Source: Emcibacter sp. (GTDB taxonomy: Bacteria > Pseudomonadota > Alphaproteobacteria > Sphingomonadales > Emcibacteraceae). Taken from it: DNA of 17,750 nucleotides. The stretch spans positions 1-17,750 of the forward strand of contig JAGLJX010000260.1 in assembly GCA_023142175.1 (NCBI GenBank), read 5' to 3'. This document shows positions 1 through 7,400 of the stretch, in pieces. The notes under the pieces were generated by a model. That model searched no databases. It was given only the letters and a program-made list of their open reading frames with translations, and was not told where the DNA came from. How positions within the stretch are numbered: the stretch's first letter is position 1; each line of letters begins with the position of its first letter. Position numbers and translations under genes: made by a program.

Positions 1-235
1 GACTATGCAGGCCAACCATGGCAAAAACCGTCAAACCAAATCCCATGGATTCTGCATCTAGGTCCGCATGATAGCCGCGGATATAGCCAGCTTCTTCCAA
101 GGCCCGAACCCTTCTCAGGCAAGGCGGTGCCGTAATCCCCACATTTTCTGCTAAATCAACATTACTAATTCGACCATCATTCTGGAGATTTTCCAAAATC
201 CGACAATCAATATCATCCAGTTTTACACGATGCAT
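1..235 (-). CDS. Lrp/AsnC family transcriptional regulator, N-terminal part (cut by window edge)
   Basis: The reverse strand from an ATG at 235-233 reads 78 residues beginning MHRVKLDDIDCRILENLQND and runs off the left edge. This is the N-terminal winged helix-turn-helix of the Lrp/AsnC family: 'LDDIDCRILENLQNDGRIS' is the first helix, then 'LAENVGITAPPCLRRVRALEEAGYI' holds the HTH (about residues 24-52), followed by the linker into the ligand-binding RAM domain ('GYHADLDAESMGFGL'). Family members are DNA-binding feeder regulators, often of amino-acid metabolism and often autoregulated. A Shine-Dalgarno-like AAGGAT lies about ten bases before the ATG, supporting this start. It is divergent from the kinase gene that starts at 566. 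Its effector and targets cannot be told from this fragment. Confidence 0.93.
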   Translation of the reverse strand, partial: MHRVKLDDIDCRILENLQNDGRISNVDLAENVGITAPPCLRRVRALEEAGYIRGYHADLDAESMGFGLTVFAMVGLHS

Positions 236-565
236 ACGGTCTTTATCCTTGACGCTTGCTATTCTAATTTTTATTTTTCACCCGTTAAGAGGTTAATTTC
301 CCAAACCAAATATTTCGAAAGAAAATATCTTAACTGTGACAGATTATATTATAAATCAACTAATTTACACAATAAAATACACATTTATGTGATGCGCTGT
401 GAAATATACAGTTGAGCCCTATGGTCTAGGCAATCTTTTAACTGGCTTTTGACGGAAAAAAAAGCTATCTTTTCAGTAGGAGCGTTTTTATTTTTTAATG
501 AGTTAAAATGTAGAATGATAGTGGTCCTCAAAACTATGTTTTTGTAGGTTGGGAATAGATTTAAA
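236..565. other. Divergent intergenic region between Lrp-like gene and kinase-like gene
   Basis: This 330-bp AT-rich gap separates two divergently transcribed genes and must hold both promoters. A loose inverted repeat, ATATTTC with GAAAATAT, lies at about 310-328 and could be an Lrp-type operator, but the arms need a bulge. No convincing -35/-10 pair, RNA gene or other gene was found. Frames read through the region give only short peptides with unlikely composition. Confidence 0.5.
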
Positions 566-2806
566 GTGCAGAAAAAAGCCCAGTTTGACGACAGGATTCG
601 CAACCTGATTGCGCTAGCGCAGGACGGTTCTGAACGTAGCAGAACTTTGTTGTTTTCACATATCAGTGATCTTTTTCTACAGGGAAGGCCAATGGCGTCC
701 GCTGTTCAGATACGGATGTTAACAGAAATATTAAAAGAACTTCTGGATCAGGTGGAATTATCTGCCCGTCAGGAAATCGCCACAGCTCTCTATGAATTGA
801 CTAGCCCACCGGATGAACTCATTAATATTATGTGTGAAGATGTGGTGGAGGTATCCGGACCGTTGCTTGAGAAAGCAAACCTGCCCGATGAAAAACTGAT
901 TCATATTATCCGTTATGGTACCGAAGCCCACAGAATTCATATTTCGCGACGCTTTGGATTATCGCCGCTGGTTCGTAATGAGCTGGAAAAAGCCCATGAA
1001 TCGTCAGAGAGTTCAAAATTGAAATATAGTTTGAATGAACTGGACAAGCTTGCCGAAGACGCTGTCCCGGATATGGATGAGGAAACAACGGCAAATATTC
1101 TTGAGCTGTTACGTGCGCAGAAAATGCACAAAAGCTACCCTGAGCAGCCTTTGGCTAATCCCCTCGCTGCTGCGGAAGAAGCCCGTAAATCAATTGCGAA
1201 GCTTTCCCGTGTTGTTCCCGCGCCCTTTCCGGCCATACAGGAGAACAGCGATAGTGCAACTGAACGTTCAACCACACAAAAGTCGGAAGAAATAATAAAA
1301 GACAACCCTTTTGATACTGTAATGGCAGGCCACCTTCATCCTCTTGATAAGCCCAGCAAGGATAGCGGTAATATTTTTTCCCGGGAAATAGCCGCTAATG
1401 ACGCCGCGCTGCCCGACAGCCCGCGACAGCAAGAAAGGTCGAGCCAACAGGACAGTACAATTCATATGACGGAAACGTCTGTGGAAATGGATGATGATAT
1501 CTGGCAACAGGTTCAGAAGGCGCGACAGGAAACCAACAGGCAGCGCGAATTTGCCAGAACCGTTGCCGACTGGTTCTGGGAAGTGGATAGAACGGGCCTT
1601 ATCAGTTTTATCTCTGATGAAGCATTCATTGTATTTGGCCGTAGTGCGCCATCCCTTATCGGAGAGGATTTTATTTCTCTTTGCAAAGTGCCGGACACTG
1701 GCAGTGATGTTGACCAAGCAGGAAGCTCGTTCGAATCCCTGTTCGAACACCGGTCTTCCTTTCGGAATGTGCCTTTTTACATCTCCTCACAAAATGAGGA
1801 GAAAAACCTTTGGTACATAAGTGCCATTGCCATATTCGACATTCATACCGGTCGCTTCGCAGGATTTCGGGGTAGTGCCTGTTCGCAGACAAGCGATGAA
1901 CAGTTATCCATCACGCAGCCGCTTATAGACTCTGCACTAGGCACAGAAAAGAATTCTGGTCACCAGGAAGAGTCTTTGGAAGAGTATATTACCAGTCAGG
2001 CTTTAAAAGCTGTTTCACAGGATATGCCCACACAAGCCGCACTGGAGCAAGAGAAAGCCGAGCAGGACGCCAGTAACGAGGAAGTGGCTGAAGAACTGCT
2101 TCAAAACCTGTCTCACGAATTCAGGACACCTTTGAATGCCATTATCGGGTTCTCAGAAATGATCGATATGGAAACATGGGGACCAGTGAATAAGAAGTAT
2201 CATCAAAACATCAAAAATATCCTGACCGCTGCCGTGCAATTGAAGGAAGGCGTCAATGACGTTCTGGACTCCGCCAAACTTAATGCGGGACTGATGCAGA
2301 TTAATCCTGAATCATTCTCCCTTAAATCAGTTTTGAGGAATTGTCAGGAAAATGTTGAAGCTATGGCAATAGAGAATGATGTCACCTTGCTGGATAATGA
2401 CAATAATATTGATGTCATTCTGTATAATGACAAGCAGAGTGTTGAGCTATGTTTGACTAAAATGTTGGCGAGCATAATCAAGAGAGCTACTGGCGGGGAG
2501 ACGGTCTGTCCCTCAGTCCTTATTAATAGTAATGCCCAAGTTAGGGTTGAGTTACCTCTTCTCGGTCCAAAAATAGACGAAAAAGACGCAAAAAAAATAT
2601 TCTATCGGCATAGTAATGAGGCGAAAGAGCAAAAAATTATGACCTCAAGTGGTGCATTAAAGTATGAGCCTGAGATATCTTCCGGCTATGGCCTGTCCAT
2701 TGCTCAACGGTTGGCTTATATGATTGGGGGCGATATTTCTGTTCATGTTTCGCAGGGATATGCCACTCATTTAGTGCTTACACTCAGTAATCATGACCCC
2801 TCCTAA
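566..2806 (+). CDS. DUF2336-like/PAS sensor histidine kinase-like protein with degenerate ATPase domain
   Basis: A 746-residue, apparently soluble sensor protein with no clear membrane segment. Residues about 10-140 are helical and resemble the HEAT-like DUF2336 domain of alphaproteobacteria. Residues about 145-325 are a charged, low-complexity linker. Residues about 328-440 look like a PAS domain ('ADWFWEVDRTGLISFIS'). The dimerisation/phosphotransfer domain starts near 508 with an intact H-box, LSHEFRTPLNAIIGFSE, with His517. The following ATP-binding domain is poor: the N-box Asn appears to be Ser636, the G1 Asp-x-Gly-x-Gly motif is replaced by LLGPKI, and only the G2-like GYGLSIAQRL (708-717) is recognisable. 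It may be a pseudokinase or a phosphotransfer/scaffold protein. The start is GTG; an in-frame stop at 545-547 limits any extension. It lies directly upstream of the pilus genes in the same orientation, so a role in pilus control is an inference. Confidence 0.85.
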   Translation: MQKKAQFDDRIRNLIALAQDGSERSRTLLFSHISDLFLQGRPMASAVQIRMLTEILKELLDQVELSARQEIATALYELTSPPDELINIMCEDVVEVSGPLLEKANLPDEKLIHIIRYGTEAHRIHISRRFGLSPLVRNELEKAHESSESSKLKYSLNELDKLAEDAVPDMDEETTANILELLRAQKMHKSYPEQPLANPLAAAEEARKSIAKLSRVVPAPFPAIQENSDSATERSTTQKSEEIIKDNPFDTVMAGHLHPLDKPSKDSGNIFSREIAANDAALPDSPRQQERSSQQDSTIHMTETSVEMDDDIWQQVQKARQETNRQREFARTVADWFWEVDRTGLISFISDEAFIVFGRSAPSLIGEDFISLCKVPDTGSDVDQAGSSFESLFEHRSSFRNVPFYISSQNEEKNLWYISAIAIFDIHTGRFAGFRGSACSQTSDEQLSITQPLIDSALGTEKNSGHQEESLEEYITSQALKAVSQDMPTQAALEQEKAEQDASNEEVAEELLQNLSHEFRTPLNAIIGFSEMIDMETWGPVNKKYHQNIKNILTAAVQLKEGVNDVLDSAKLNAGLMQINPESFSLKSVLRNCQENVEAMAIENDVTLLDNDNNIDVILYNDKQSVELCLTKMLASIIKRATGGETVCPSVLINSNAQVRVELPLLGPKIDEKDAKKIFYRHSNEAKEQKIMTSSGALKYEPEISSGYGLSIAQRLAYMIGGDISVHVSQGYATHLVLTLSNHDPS

Positions 2807-3097
2807 ATATGCCGAAGTCCTTGTTTCTTCTTTTGTTTACAAGCTTAACGGGACTTTCCTGTGGGGATACTTATTATTTTAATTAAATTTAAGACGAATT
2901 GCATCCAGCGCTTGGAAAAAGATTTAGTTAAAAATTTCTAAATATTTATGCTATAACTATATGTAATTAAAAAAGAATTTCTATAATTAATTAACTATTT
3001 CTTCATATCTGTCCGTCATGTTTGTACCCTCAAATTTGACTTTGAGTGATAATTTGGGTAACTTTTTACTTCGGCACAACATTTAGGAGATTTAGAA
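2807..3097. other. Intergenic leader region upstream of the first Flp pilin
   Basis: This very AT-rich 291-bp gap precedes the pilin genes and should contain their promoter and a 5' leader. Just after the kinase stop, AAGTCC (2815-2820) and GGACTT (2851-2856) bracket CTTGT/ACAAG (2820-2824 and 2839-2843); this could fold but is not a classic terminator. Nearer the pilin, a dyad CTCAAA-N6-TTTGAG lies at 3029-3046 inside an outer GTACCC (3024-3029)/GGGTAAC (3056-3062) pairing. TTAA tetramers are common here but I found none spaced as the TTAA-N7-TTAA CtrA motif. Confidence 0.5.
3029..3046. promoter_or_regulatory. Dyad symmetry in the flp1 leader
   Basis: CTCAAA and TTTGAG form perfect 6-bp arms around TTTGAC, about 50 bases upstream of the pilin start. 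It could be an operator or a stabilising 5'-leader hairpin of an abundant mRNA. No regulator can be assigned from the sequence. Confidence 0.35.
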
Positions 3098-3277
3098 ATG
3101 AGACAATTATTTATTAAACTACGTAAATCAGAAAAAGGCGCGACGGCTATTGAATATGGTCTGATTGCCGCACTGATTGCTGTAGCAATTATTGGAGCTG
3201 TATCAGCAGTAGGTAATGGACTGAATCAGACCTTTACAGACGTAGCGGGTAACTTGGGTACTGCTCCTACTCCATAA
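3098..3277 (+). CDS. flp: Flp family type IVb/IVc pilin, copy 1
   Basis: A 59-residue prepilin, the subunit of the Flp/Tad adhesive pilus. The short positively charged leader MRQLFIKLRKSEKG ends in Gly14, then the Flp signature ATAIEYGLIAALIAVAIIGA follows, with Glu at mature position +5 and Tyr at +6, as expected for cleavage by a CpaA/TadV prepilin peptidase. The hydrophobic stretch (about 17-38) is the assembly helix; the tail is short and polar. A strong AGGAGA at 3085-3090 lies seven bases before the ATG. It is the first gene of the cluster and is followed by a perfect hairpin before the second pilin, fitting high expression of the major subunit. That it is the major pilin is an inference from position and ribosome-binding site. 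Confidence 0.93.
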   Translation: MRQLFIKLRKSEKGATAIEYGLIAALIAVAIIGAVSAVGNGLNQTFTDVAGNLGTAPTP

Positions 3278-3289
3278 GATCGTTACATT

Positions 3290-3329
3290 TTAATAGAGGT
3301 TTTGGAAAACATTCCAAAACCTCTATTAA
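3290..3329 (+). promoter_or_regulatory. Perfect 18-bp stem-loop between the two pilin genes
   Basis: The arms 3290-3307 and 3312-3329 are perfectly complementary and enclose a 4-base loop (AACA). The hairpin starts 12 bases after the flp1 stop. No T-run follows it, so it is not a standard rho-independent terminator. The likely role is a partial terminator or a 3' stability element that keeps pilin mRNA above that of the downstream assembly genes; this is inference from position. Confidence 0.8.
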
Positions 3330-3352
3330 TCATTTGGACCGAGGCAATGATA

Positions 3353-3541
3353 ATGGATAAAAATAATAAAAATAATATTATTGAAAATAAGTTCGGTGCG
3401 ACATCAATAGAATACGCCCTTATAGCCGCTTTGATTTCGATTGCTATTGTTGGGGCCGTGACAACATTGGGTAATACATTACAATCTTCATTTAATACTA
3501 CCGCTGCCAAAGTATCAAATTCCACTTCAAGTGAAAAATAG
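3353..3541 (+). CDS. flp: Flp family pilin, copy 2
   Basis: A 62-residue second Flp prepilin. The leader MDKNNKNNIIENKFG ends in Gly15, then ATSIEYALIAALISIAIVGA matches the Flp signature with Glu at mature +5 and Tyr at +6. The leader is Asn-rich and much less basic than that of copy 1, and the tail is Ser/Thr/Asn-rich, so the two are diverged paralogues and not a fresh duplication. I chose the ATG at 3353 because GAGG (3341-3344) lies eight bases before it; the in-frame ATG at 3347 is only two bases from that site, and TTG further upstream lies inside the hairpin. It may be a minor subunit or an alternative pilin. Confidence 0.9.
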   Translation: MDKNNKNNIIENKFGATSIEYALIAALISIAIVGAVTTLGNTLQSSFNTTAAKVSNSTSSEK

Positions 3542-3732
3542 CTGTCGCCCTGATAGCACGGATATGATTAATCAGCCCATCTTCAAGTTTTTAAATTTCA
3601 TATAGATATGGCCAACTTTAAATAGAGTGGATAAAATGCACTACCTACTTGATTTTTCACAAAATTTTCAATATGGTTAATAACGAAAATATCTTTTGTG
3701 TATATTTAATAGTTAGATAAAAAACTGTACAG
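3542..3732. other. Gap between pilins and cpaA, possible internal promoter
   Basis: This 191-bp AT-rich gap is large for an operon and may carry a promoter for the assembly genes. A sigma-70-like pair TTGATT (3649-3654) and TATGGT (3672-3677) is spaced by 17 bases, four of six matches each. A 10-bp palindrome TGATTAATCA lies at 3565-3574. Both are weak on their own. Confidence 0.3.
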
Positions 3733-4275
3733 ATGGGAACCATGGTTTTGTTAACTATATTATTACTTATATTTTTTTCTTTACTTATGGGCCGAGCTGT
3801 TTATTCGGATCTGGCAAGTCTTACCCTGTCCAACAGGTTATGCATCGCTACGGTCCTATTATACCCGATTTACCTTTTTGCAATATATTTGGATGGTCAT
3901 GGATTGCCAGTACAGGATGTATTGATTTCGCTCGGGATTAGCATTATTATATTTGTAGTTTGCGTCGGCTTGTTTGCCCTTAATGTAATGGGTGGGGGGG
4001 ATGTAAAGTTTATTCCAGCTGTCGCTCTTTGGGCGGGGGCGGCCCATATTGTAAACTATTTATTTATTACGTCTTTGGTGGGGGGGGCTTTTGCGGCGGC
4101 AATTATAGTCAAAAATCGTATAAAAGCGTCAAAATATTATAAATCTTCAGTAAATATAAACTTCTCCGTGCAAAAAGAGGAGGAGGATGCGGTTCCGTAT
4201 GGTGTAGGAATAGCTATCGGCGGACTTTATGTGGCTTTTCAGTTATTTACCACATTTGAGAACTGGGCAGTATAA
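3733..4275 (+). CDS. cpaA: Prepilin peptidase CpaA/TadV (A24 aspartic protease)
   Basis: A 180-residue polytopic inner-membrane protease that removes the leader from Flp prepilins. The two catalytic aspartates of family A24 are visible: Asp26 in AVYSDLASLTLSNRL and Asp90 in the MGGGDVKF motif. The C-terminal 'VPYGVGIAIGGL' is the conserved last segment. About five hydrophobic segments are present, the usual size for the short CpaA/TadV type that lacks the N-methyltransferase domain. The start is uncertain: ATG 3733 has no clear ribosome site, and ATG 3742 (codon 4) is an alternative. The gene holds a run of seven G at the catalytic motif and a run of eight G at 4080-4087, unusual in such AT-rich sequence. 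It stands 191 bp after flp2 and 24 bp before cpaB. Confidence 0.95.
   Translation: MGTMVLLTILLLIFFSLLMGRAVYSDLASLTLSNRLCIATVLLYPIYLFAIYLDGHGLPVQDVLISLGISIIIFVVCVGLFALNVMGGGDVKFIPAVALWAGAAHIVNYLFITSLVGGAFAAAIIVKNRIKASKYYKSSVNINFSVQKEEEDAVPYGVGIAIGGLYVAFQLFTTFENWAV
3994..4000 (+). repeat. Homopolymer G7 in cpaA
   Basis: Seven consecutive G encode the Gly-Gly of the catalytic GGGD motif (G88, G89 and the first base of Asp90). Such tracts can slip in replication; loss or gain of one base here would destroy the second catalytic Asp. Confidence 0.9.
4080..4087 (+). repeat. Homopolymer G8 in cpaA
   Basis: Eight consecutive G span the last base of Val116, Gly117, Gly118 and the first base of Ala119. 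A one-base slip would frameshift the last third of the protease. Confidence 0.9.
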
Positions 4276-4299
4276 GGGACGTAAAAAAAGGATATAATA

Positions 4300-5262
4300 A
4301 TGAATATAAATATAAGAAGCATCGTACTTATTGGGATAGCCCTTTTACTGGCTGGCGTAACGGCCATGCTCGCCAGAAATCTAGTCGGTACACCAGGGGA
4401 TGGGGGGACGGAAACGGTTGTCAAGATTGTGGACTCCAGATTAAAAGTCCTAGTATCAGCAATTGATATGCCTGTTGGTCATTTTGTAAAGGCTGAGGAT
4501 ATGGTCTGGCAATCCTGGCCGGATGAGACAGTCCATTTAAAATATATCAAGCAGAGCTCTGGCTTTTCAGCGGCAACTTTTGCGGGTTCTGTAGCAATAA
4601 GCACCATTGCCGCAGGGGAGCCTATATTAGATAATCGTCTGGTGAAGCCCGGAAGCAGAGGGTTTATGGCTGCAGTTCTACCTGTGGGCAAGCGTGCGAT
4701 CTCGATCCGTATTTCTCCGACTACGGGGAATGCCGGATTTGTATTTCCGGGTGATCGAGTTGACATTCTGTTGACGCACCAAGTTAAAATAAAAAGCAAA
4801 GATCGTGACAAGGCCCGTCTTAGTGAAACAGTTATCAGAGATGTTCGTGTACTCGCGATTAACCAAAGCGTTTCTAATCCGACACATACGCCTTTAATTG
4901 GGCAGACTGCGACTTTGGAAGTAACTCCGAAAGAGGCAGAAAAGGTATCGCTCATTAAAAGTATGGGTGAGTTGAGCTTAATTTTAAGAAGCATTGGTGT
5001 TGTAGAGAGCGAACAAGCGCAACAGGGTGGAGAGCCTAAACAGGTTGCTACCGATCGTCCGAGTTTGACTTGGGACAGTGAAATAAGCAAACAGCTTTCG
5101 GGATCAGAAAATTCAGGCAAGGTCAGTACTGTTAAAATTTTCCGGGGTAGTTTGAAAAAAGCAAAAAGCAATTCTATTGATTTTAATAAATTACTGAAGC
5201 AAGCACAGAATTCAGGGGAAGATGATGATAGTGCTGAAGAATCAGAGGAAAAATACCAATGA
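4300..5262 (+). CDS. cpaB: Flp pilus assembly protein CpaB/RcpC
   Basis: A 320-residue periplasmic protein anchored by one N-terminal membrane helix (about 8-27). Residues about 49-114 form the SAF domain ('VLVSAIDMPVGHFVKAEDM' through 'AAGEPILDNRLV'), followed by the CpaB signature GFMAAVLPVGKRAISIRIS and GFVFPGDRVDILLT (121-159). Family proteins sit between the inner-membrane motor and the secretin and help secretin function. The C-terminal 80 residues are charged and low in complexity, ending with an acidic tail. AAGGA at 4288-4292 lies seven bases before the ATG. The stop codon overlaps the start of cpaC by four bases (ATGA), a sign of translational coupling. Confidence 0.95.
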   Translation: MNINIRSIVLIGIALLLAGVTAMLARNLVGTPGDGGTETVVKIVDSRLKVLVSAIDMPVGHFVKAEDMVWQSWPDETVHLKYIKQSSGFSAATFAGSVAISTIAAGEPILDNRLVKPGSRGFMAAVLPVGKRAISIRISPTTGNAGFVFPGDRVDILLTHQVKIKSKDRDKARLSETVIRDVRVLAINQSVSNPTHTPLIGQTATLEVTPKEAEKVSLIKSMGELSLILRSIGVVESEQAQQGGEPKQVATDRPSLTWDSEISKQLSGSENSGKVSTVKIFRGSLKKAKSNSIDFNKLLKQAQNSGEDDDSAEESEEKYQ

Positions 5263-6698
5263 TAAAAAAACTGGCAAAAATTGCATATTACGCCTTTGGT
5301 AAAGGGCTAAGGAGCTTGGCCGTCATTGCGCTAGTCCTGCCTATTATGTCATTTACCATGACGATCAATATGGCTTATGGTGCGGATCAACAAAATATTG
5401 AAGTTGGTAAAGGCACTCTAATCAGGTTTAAAGAGCCCGTTAATAATGTCTTTATAGCCAATTCTAGTGTTGCGGACTTGCAAATTAAGTCACCAACAAT
5501 GGTTTATATTTTTGGTAAGGCCCAAGGAGAAACCAATCTTTATGCGCTGACGGATGATGACCGGGTGATTTATGAGGGTATCATCTCGGTTAATCATAAT
5601 CTCGGCAGCCTTGAGGTGGCACTCAACCACGTGATTCCAGATGCTAACATTCAGATCAAGTCCTATGAAGGCTTATTGGTCATGACAGGTCATGTGGATA
5701 ACGCGGAGGAAGCAGATATTGCCCGCAGTATGGCGGAAGAATTTATTGGCAAAAAAAGCACCATTATAAACAAAATTCAGATTGCAACGCCCGTTCAGGT
5801 GAATTTGCGCGTCAGGATCGCGGAAATAGGTAGGGATACAAGAAAGAAGCTTGGATTTAACTGGGAGAATCTTTTTGCCAGTGGCAGCACTGCCATAGGT
5901 ATGGTTCAGGGGACCAATGTCGTTAATATGGTTCCTGGTGCTAATGGTTTGATTAAAGAGTTTGCTGTTCAGGGGCGTGGCATCAATAGTTTGTTTGGTG
6001 GGTTTAAAGCTGGAAATTTTGATATTAATTTCATCATAGATGCACTGGAGACGGAAGGTGTTCTTTCCATTCTTGCAGAACCCAATTTGACAACACAGTC
6101 TGGTGAGCCAGCTTATTTCCTTGCTGGTGGCGAATTTCCCACACCAACTATTGATGATGGTGAGGTCGTTATTGAATTTAAGGAATTTGGTGTTTCTCTG
6201 GAGTTCACGCCTGTGGTTCTGAGTAATGGCCGTATTAATATGCGTATTAAACCGGAAGTCAGCCAACTGTCTGCTAACGGTGCTGTTACATTGCAGGGCT
6301 TTAATATTCCGGCTCTAAGCACCAGACGGGTTGAAACCACTGTTGAACTGGGCAGTGGCCAAAGTTTTGCCATAGCCGGGCTTCTGCAAAATAGTGTCAG
6401 TCATGATTTGGAGAAATTTCCTTGGCTAGGTGATATCCCAATCTTGGGAGCCTTGTTCCGCTCAAGTGAATTTAGGCGTCAGGAAACTGAGCTAGTTGTC
6501 ATAGTGACACCTTACATTGTGCGGCCTCATAATGGCGGAACCATGCCCTTGCCTACTGATGGGTTCATCGTACCGAATGATTATGATCGTTACGTCAAAG
6601 GACAGTCATATGCGACCAAAAAACCTAATATGCCAGAGCCTGTACAGGGCAGTAATGGTCATAAGCTGAAAAGCGCAGCTGGTTTCATTCTGGACTAG
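5259..6698 (+). CDS. cpaC: Secretin CpaC/RcpA of the Tad pilus
   Basis: A 479-residue outer-membrane secretin forming the pore through which the Flp pilus leaves. The N-terminus is a signal peptide with a long basic n-region and hydrophobic core (about 18-38), probable cleavage near 'MAYGA'. Residues about 44-113 are the pilus-secretin N-terminal domain, about 115-176 a BON-like domain ('LLVMTGHVDNAEEADIA'), and about 257-421 the secretin domain, with the signature PWLGDIPILGALFRS (388-402) and the terminal strand 'ELVVIVTPYIVRP'. Size is normal for CpaC. It starts within the cpaB stop and is followed after 12 bp by cpaD, so all are probably one transcript. Confidence 0.96.
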   Translation: MIKKLAKIAYYAFGKGLRSLAVIALVLPIMSFTMTINMAYGADQQNIEVGKGTLIRFKEPVNNVFIANSSVADLQIKSPTMVYIFGKAQGETNLYALTDDDRVIYEGIISVNHNLGSLEVALNHVIPDANIQIKSYEGLLVMTGHVDNAEEADIARSMAEEFIGKKSTIINKIQIATPVQVNLRVRIAEIGRDTRKKLGFNWENLFASGSTAIGMVQGTNVVNMVPGANGLIKEFAVQGRGINSLFGGFKAGNFDINFIIDALETEGVLSILAEPNLTTQSGEPAYFLAGGEFPTPTIDDGEVVIEFKEFGVSLEFTPVVLSNGRINMRIKPEVSQLSANGAVTLQGFNIPALSTRRVETTVELGSGQSFAIAGLLQNSVSHDLEKFPWLGDIPILGALFRSSEFRRQETELVVIVTPYIVRPHNGGTMPLPTDGFIVPNDYDRYVKGQSYATKKPNMPEPVQGSNGHKLKSAAGFILD

Positions 6699-6710
6699 GG
6701 AGAAAAGATA

Positions 6711-7388
6711 ATGAAAAAAATATTGAAAAGAAAAAAAATGAGTAATATTTCGGGAATTATTTCTGCTCTGGCATGTTTGATGCTTGTCAGCTGTAGTGGA
6801 GCCGCCAATTACGCTGATGGTGACAATCAGAAGCGTAATGAAGTGCAAATGATCAAAATCCCATTTATGGTCACTTTTGTAGCCGGAAGCTCAGAACTGA
6901 CCAACGAAAGCATCAAGCAGCTCGACATGTTTATGATGAGAAGCAACGTGTCGTTTGGTGATGAGCTGAGTTTGGATTTTCCGCTGAATAGAAATGGCAG
7001 CCTGTCTGAAATAAGCCAGAAAAGAATGGCCTTCATGTCAAAGCACCTTAAAGAGCGCGGATTACATCTATCCTCTGAGGTTACTCCTTACGGCATGAGC
7101 CCCATGGCTAATCAGGCCCGTTTCCTGATATCACGCTATGTGGTGACACCGCCGACCTGCGGGAACTGGTCACAGCCATCCACGGGCAATTACGGAAATG
7201 CTGGTTTGCAGGAAATGGGCTGTGCAAATCAGGCTAATCTGGGACTAATGGTTGCTAACCCGCGTGATTTGATTGTCGGCGCAGCTAATGGTGCACCAGA
7301 CACAGAAAATTCTGCAAAGGCCGTACATACATTTAGGGCAAAACCACAGACTAAATTGTCCAAAAATAGCAAGAAAAAAAGCAAATAA
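6711..7388 (+). CDS. cpaD: CpaD family pilus assembly lipoprotein
   Basis: A 225-residue lipoprotein. A basic start (MKKILKRKK) and a hydrophobic stretch lead to the lipobox LVSC with Cys28 as the acylated residue. The family's C-terminal signature is clear: 'RYVVTPPTCGNWSQPSTGNY' then 'GCANQANLGLMVANPRDLIVG' (142-190), with two cysteines (150 and 171). CpaD proteins are outer-membrane partners of the CpaC secretin. The middle region 'VTFVAGSSELTNESIKQLD' resembles the OmpA-like start seen in the family. The tail after 205 is Lys/Ser-rich. GGGAGA near the cpaC stop serves the ATG at 6711; the in-frame ATG at 6738 has only an A-tract before it. Confidence 0.93.
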   Translation: MKKILKRKKMSNISGIISALACLMLVSCSGAANYADGDNQKRNEVQMIKIPFMVTFVAGSSELTNESIKQLDMFMMRSNVSFGDELSLDFPLNRNGSLSEISQKRMAFMSKHLKERGLHLSSEVTPYGMSPMANQARFLISRYVVTPPTCGNWSQPSTGNYGNAGLQEMGCANQANLGLMVANPRDLIVGAANGAPDTENSAKAVHTFRAKPQTKLSKNSKKKSK

Positions 7389-7400
7389 CAGGAATAGACC

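Noticed and set aside
308..329. Inverted repeat ATATTTC/GAAAATAT as Lrp autoregulatory operator
   Set aside because: The arms pair only with a bulge, and such AT-rich matches are expected by chance in this gap.
230..415. 61-codon plus-strand frame overlapping the Lrp start
   Set aside because: Its composition is unlike a real protein, it overlaps the regulator's start and promoter, and no ribosome site precedes it.
1268..1750. 160-codon open frame on the minus strand opposite the first kinase-like gene
   Set aside because: It is antisense to the linker and PAS region and has no family signature or ribosome site; a chance frame.
2870..3000. CtrA binding sites upstream of the pilins
   Set aside because: TTAA tetramers are frequent because the region is AT-rich, but the spacing is six or four bases, or the second half is TAAA; no TTAA-N7-TTAA was found.
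3636..3680. 14-codon frame in the flp2-cpaA gap
   Set aside because: No convincing ribosome site and no similarity to pilins or leader peptides.
4479..5171. 230-codon open frame on the minus strand opposite cpaB
   Set aside because: It lies wholly inside cpaB, whose SAF domain, signature motifs and ribosome site are clear. The minus-strand peptide shows no recognisable domain.
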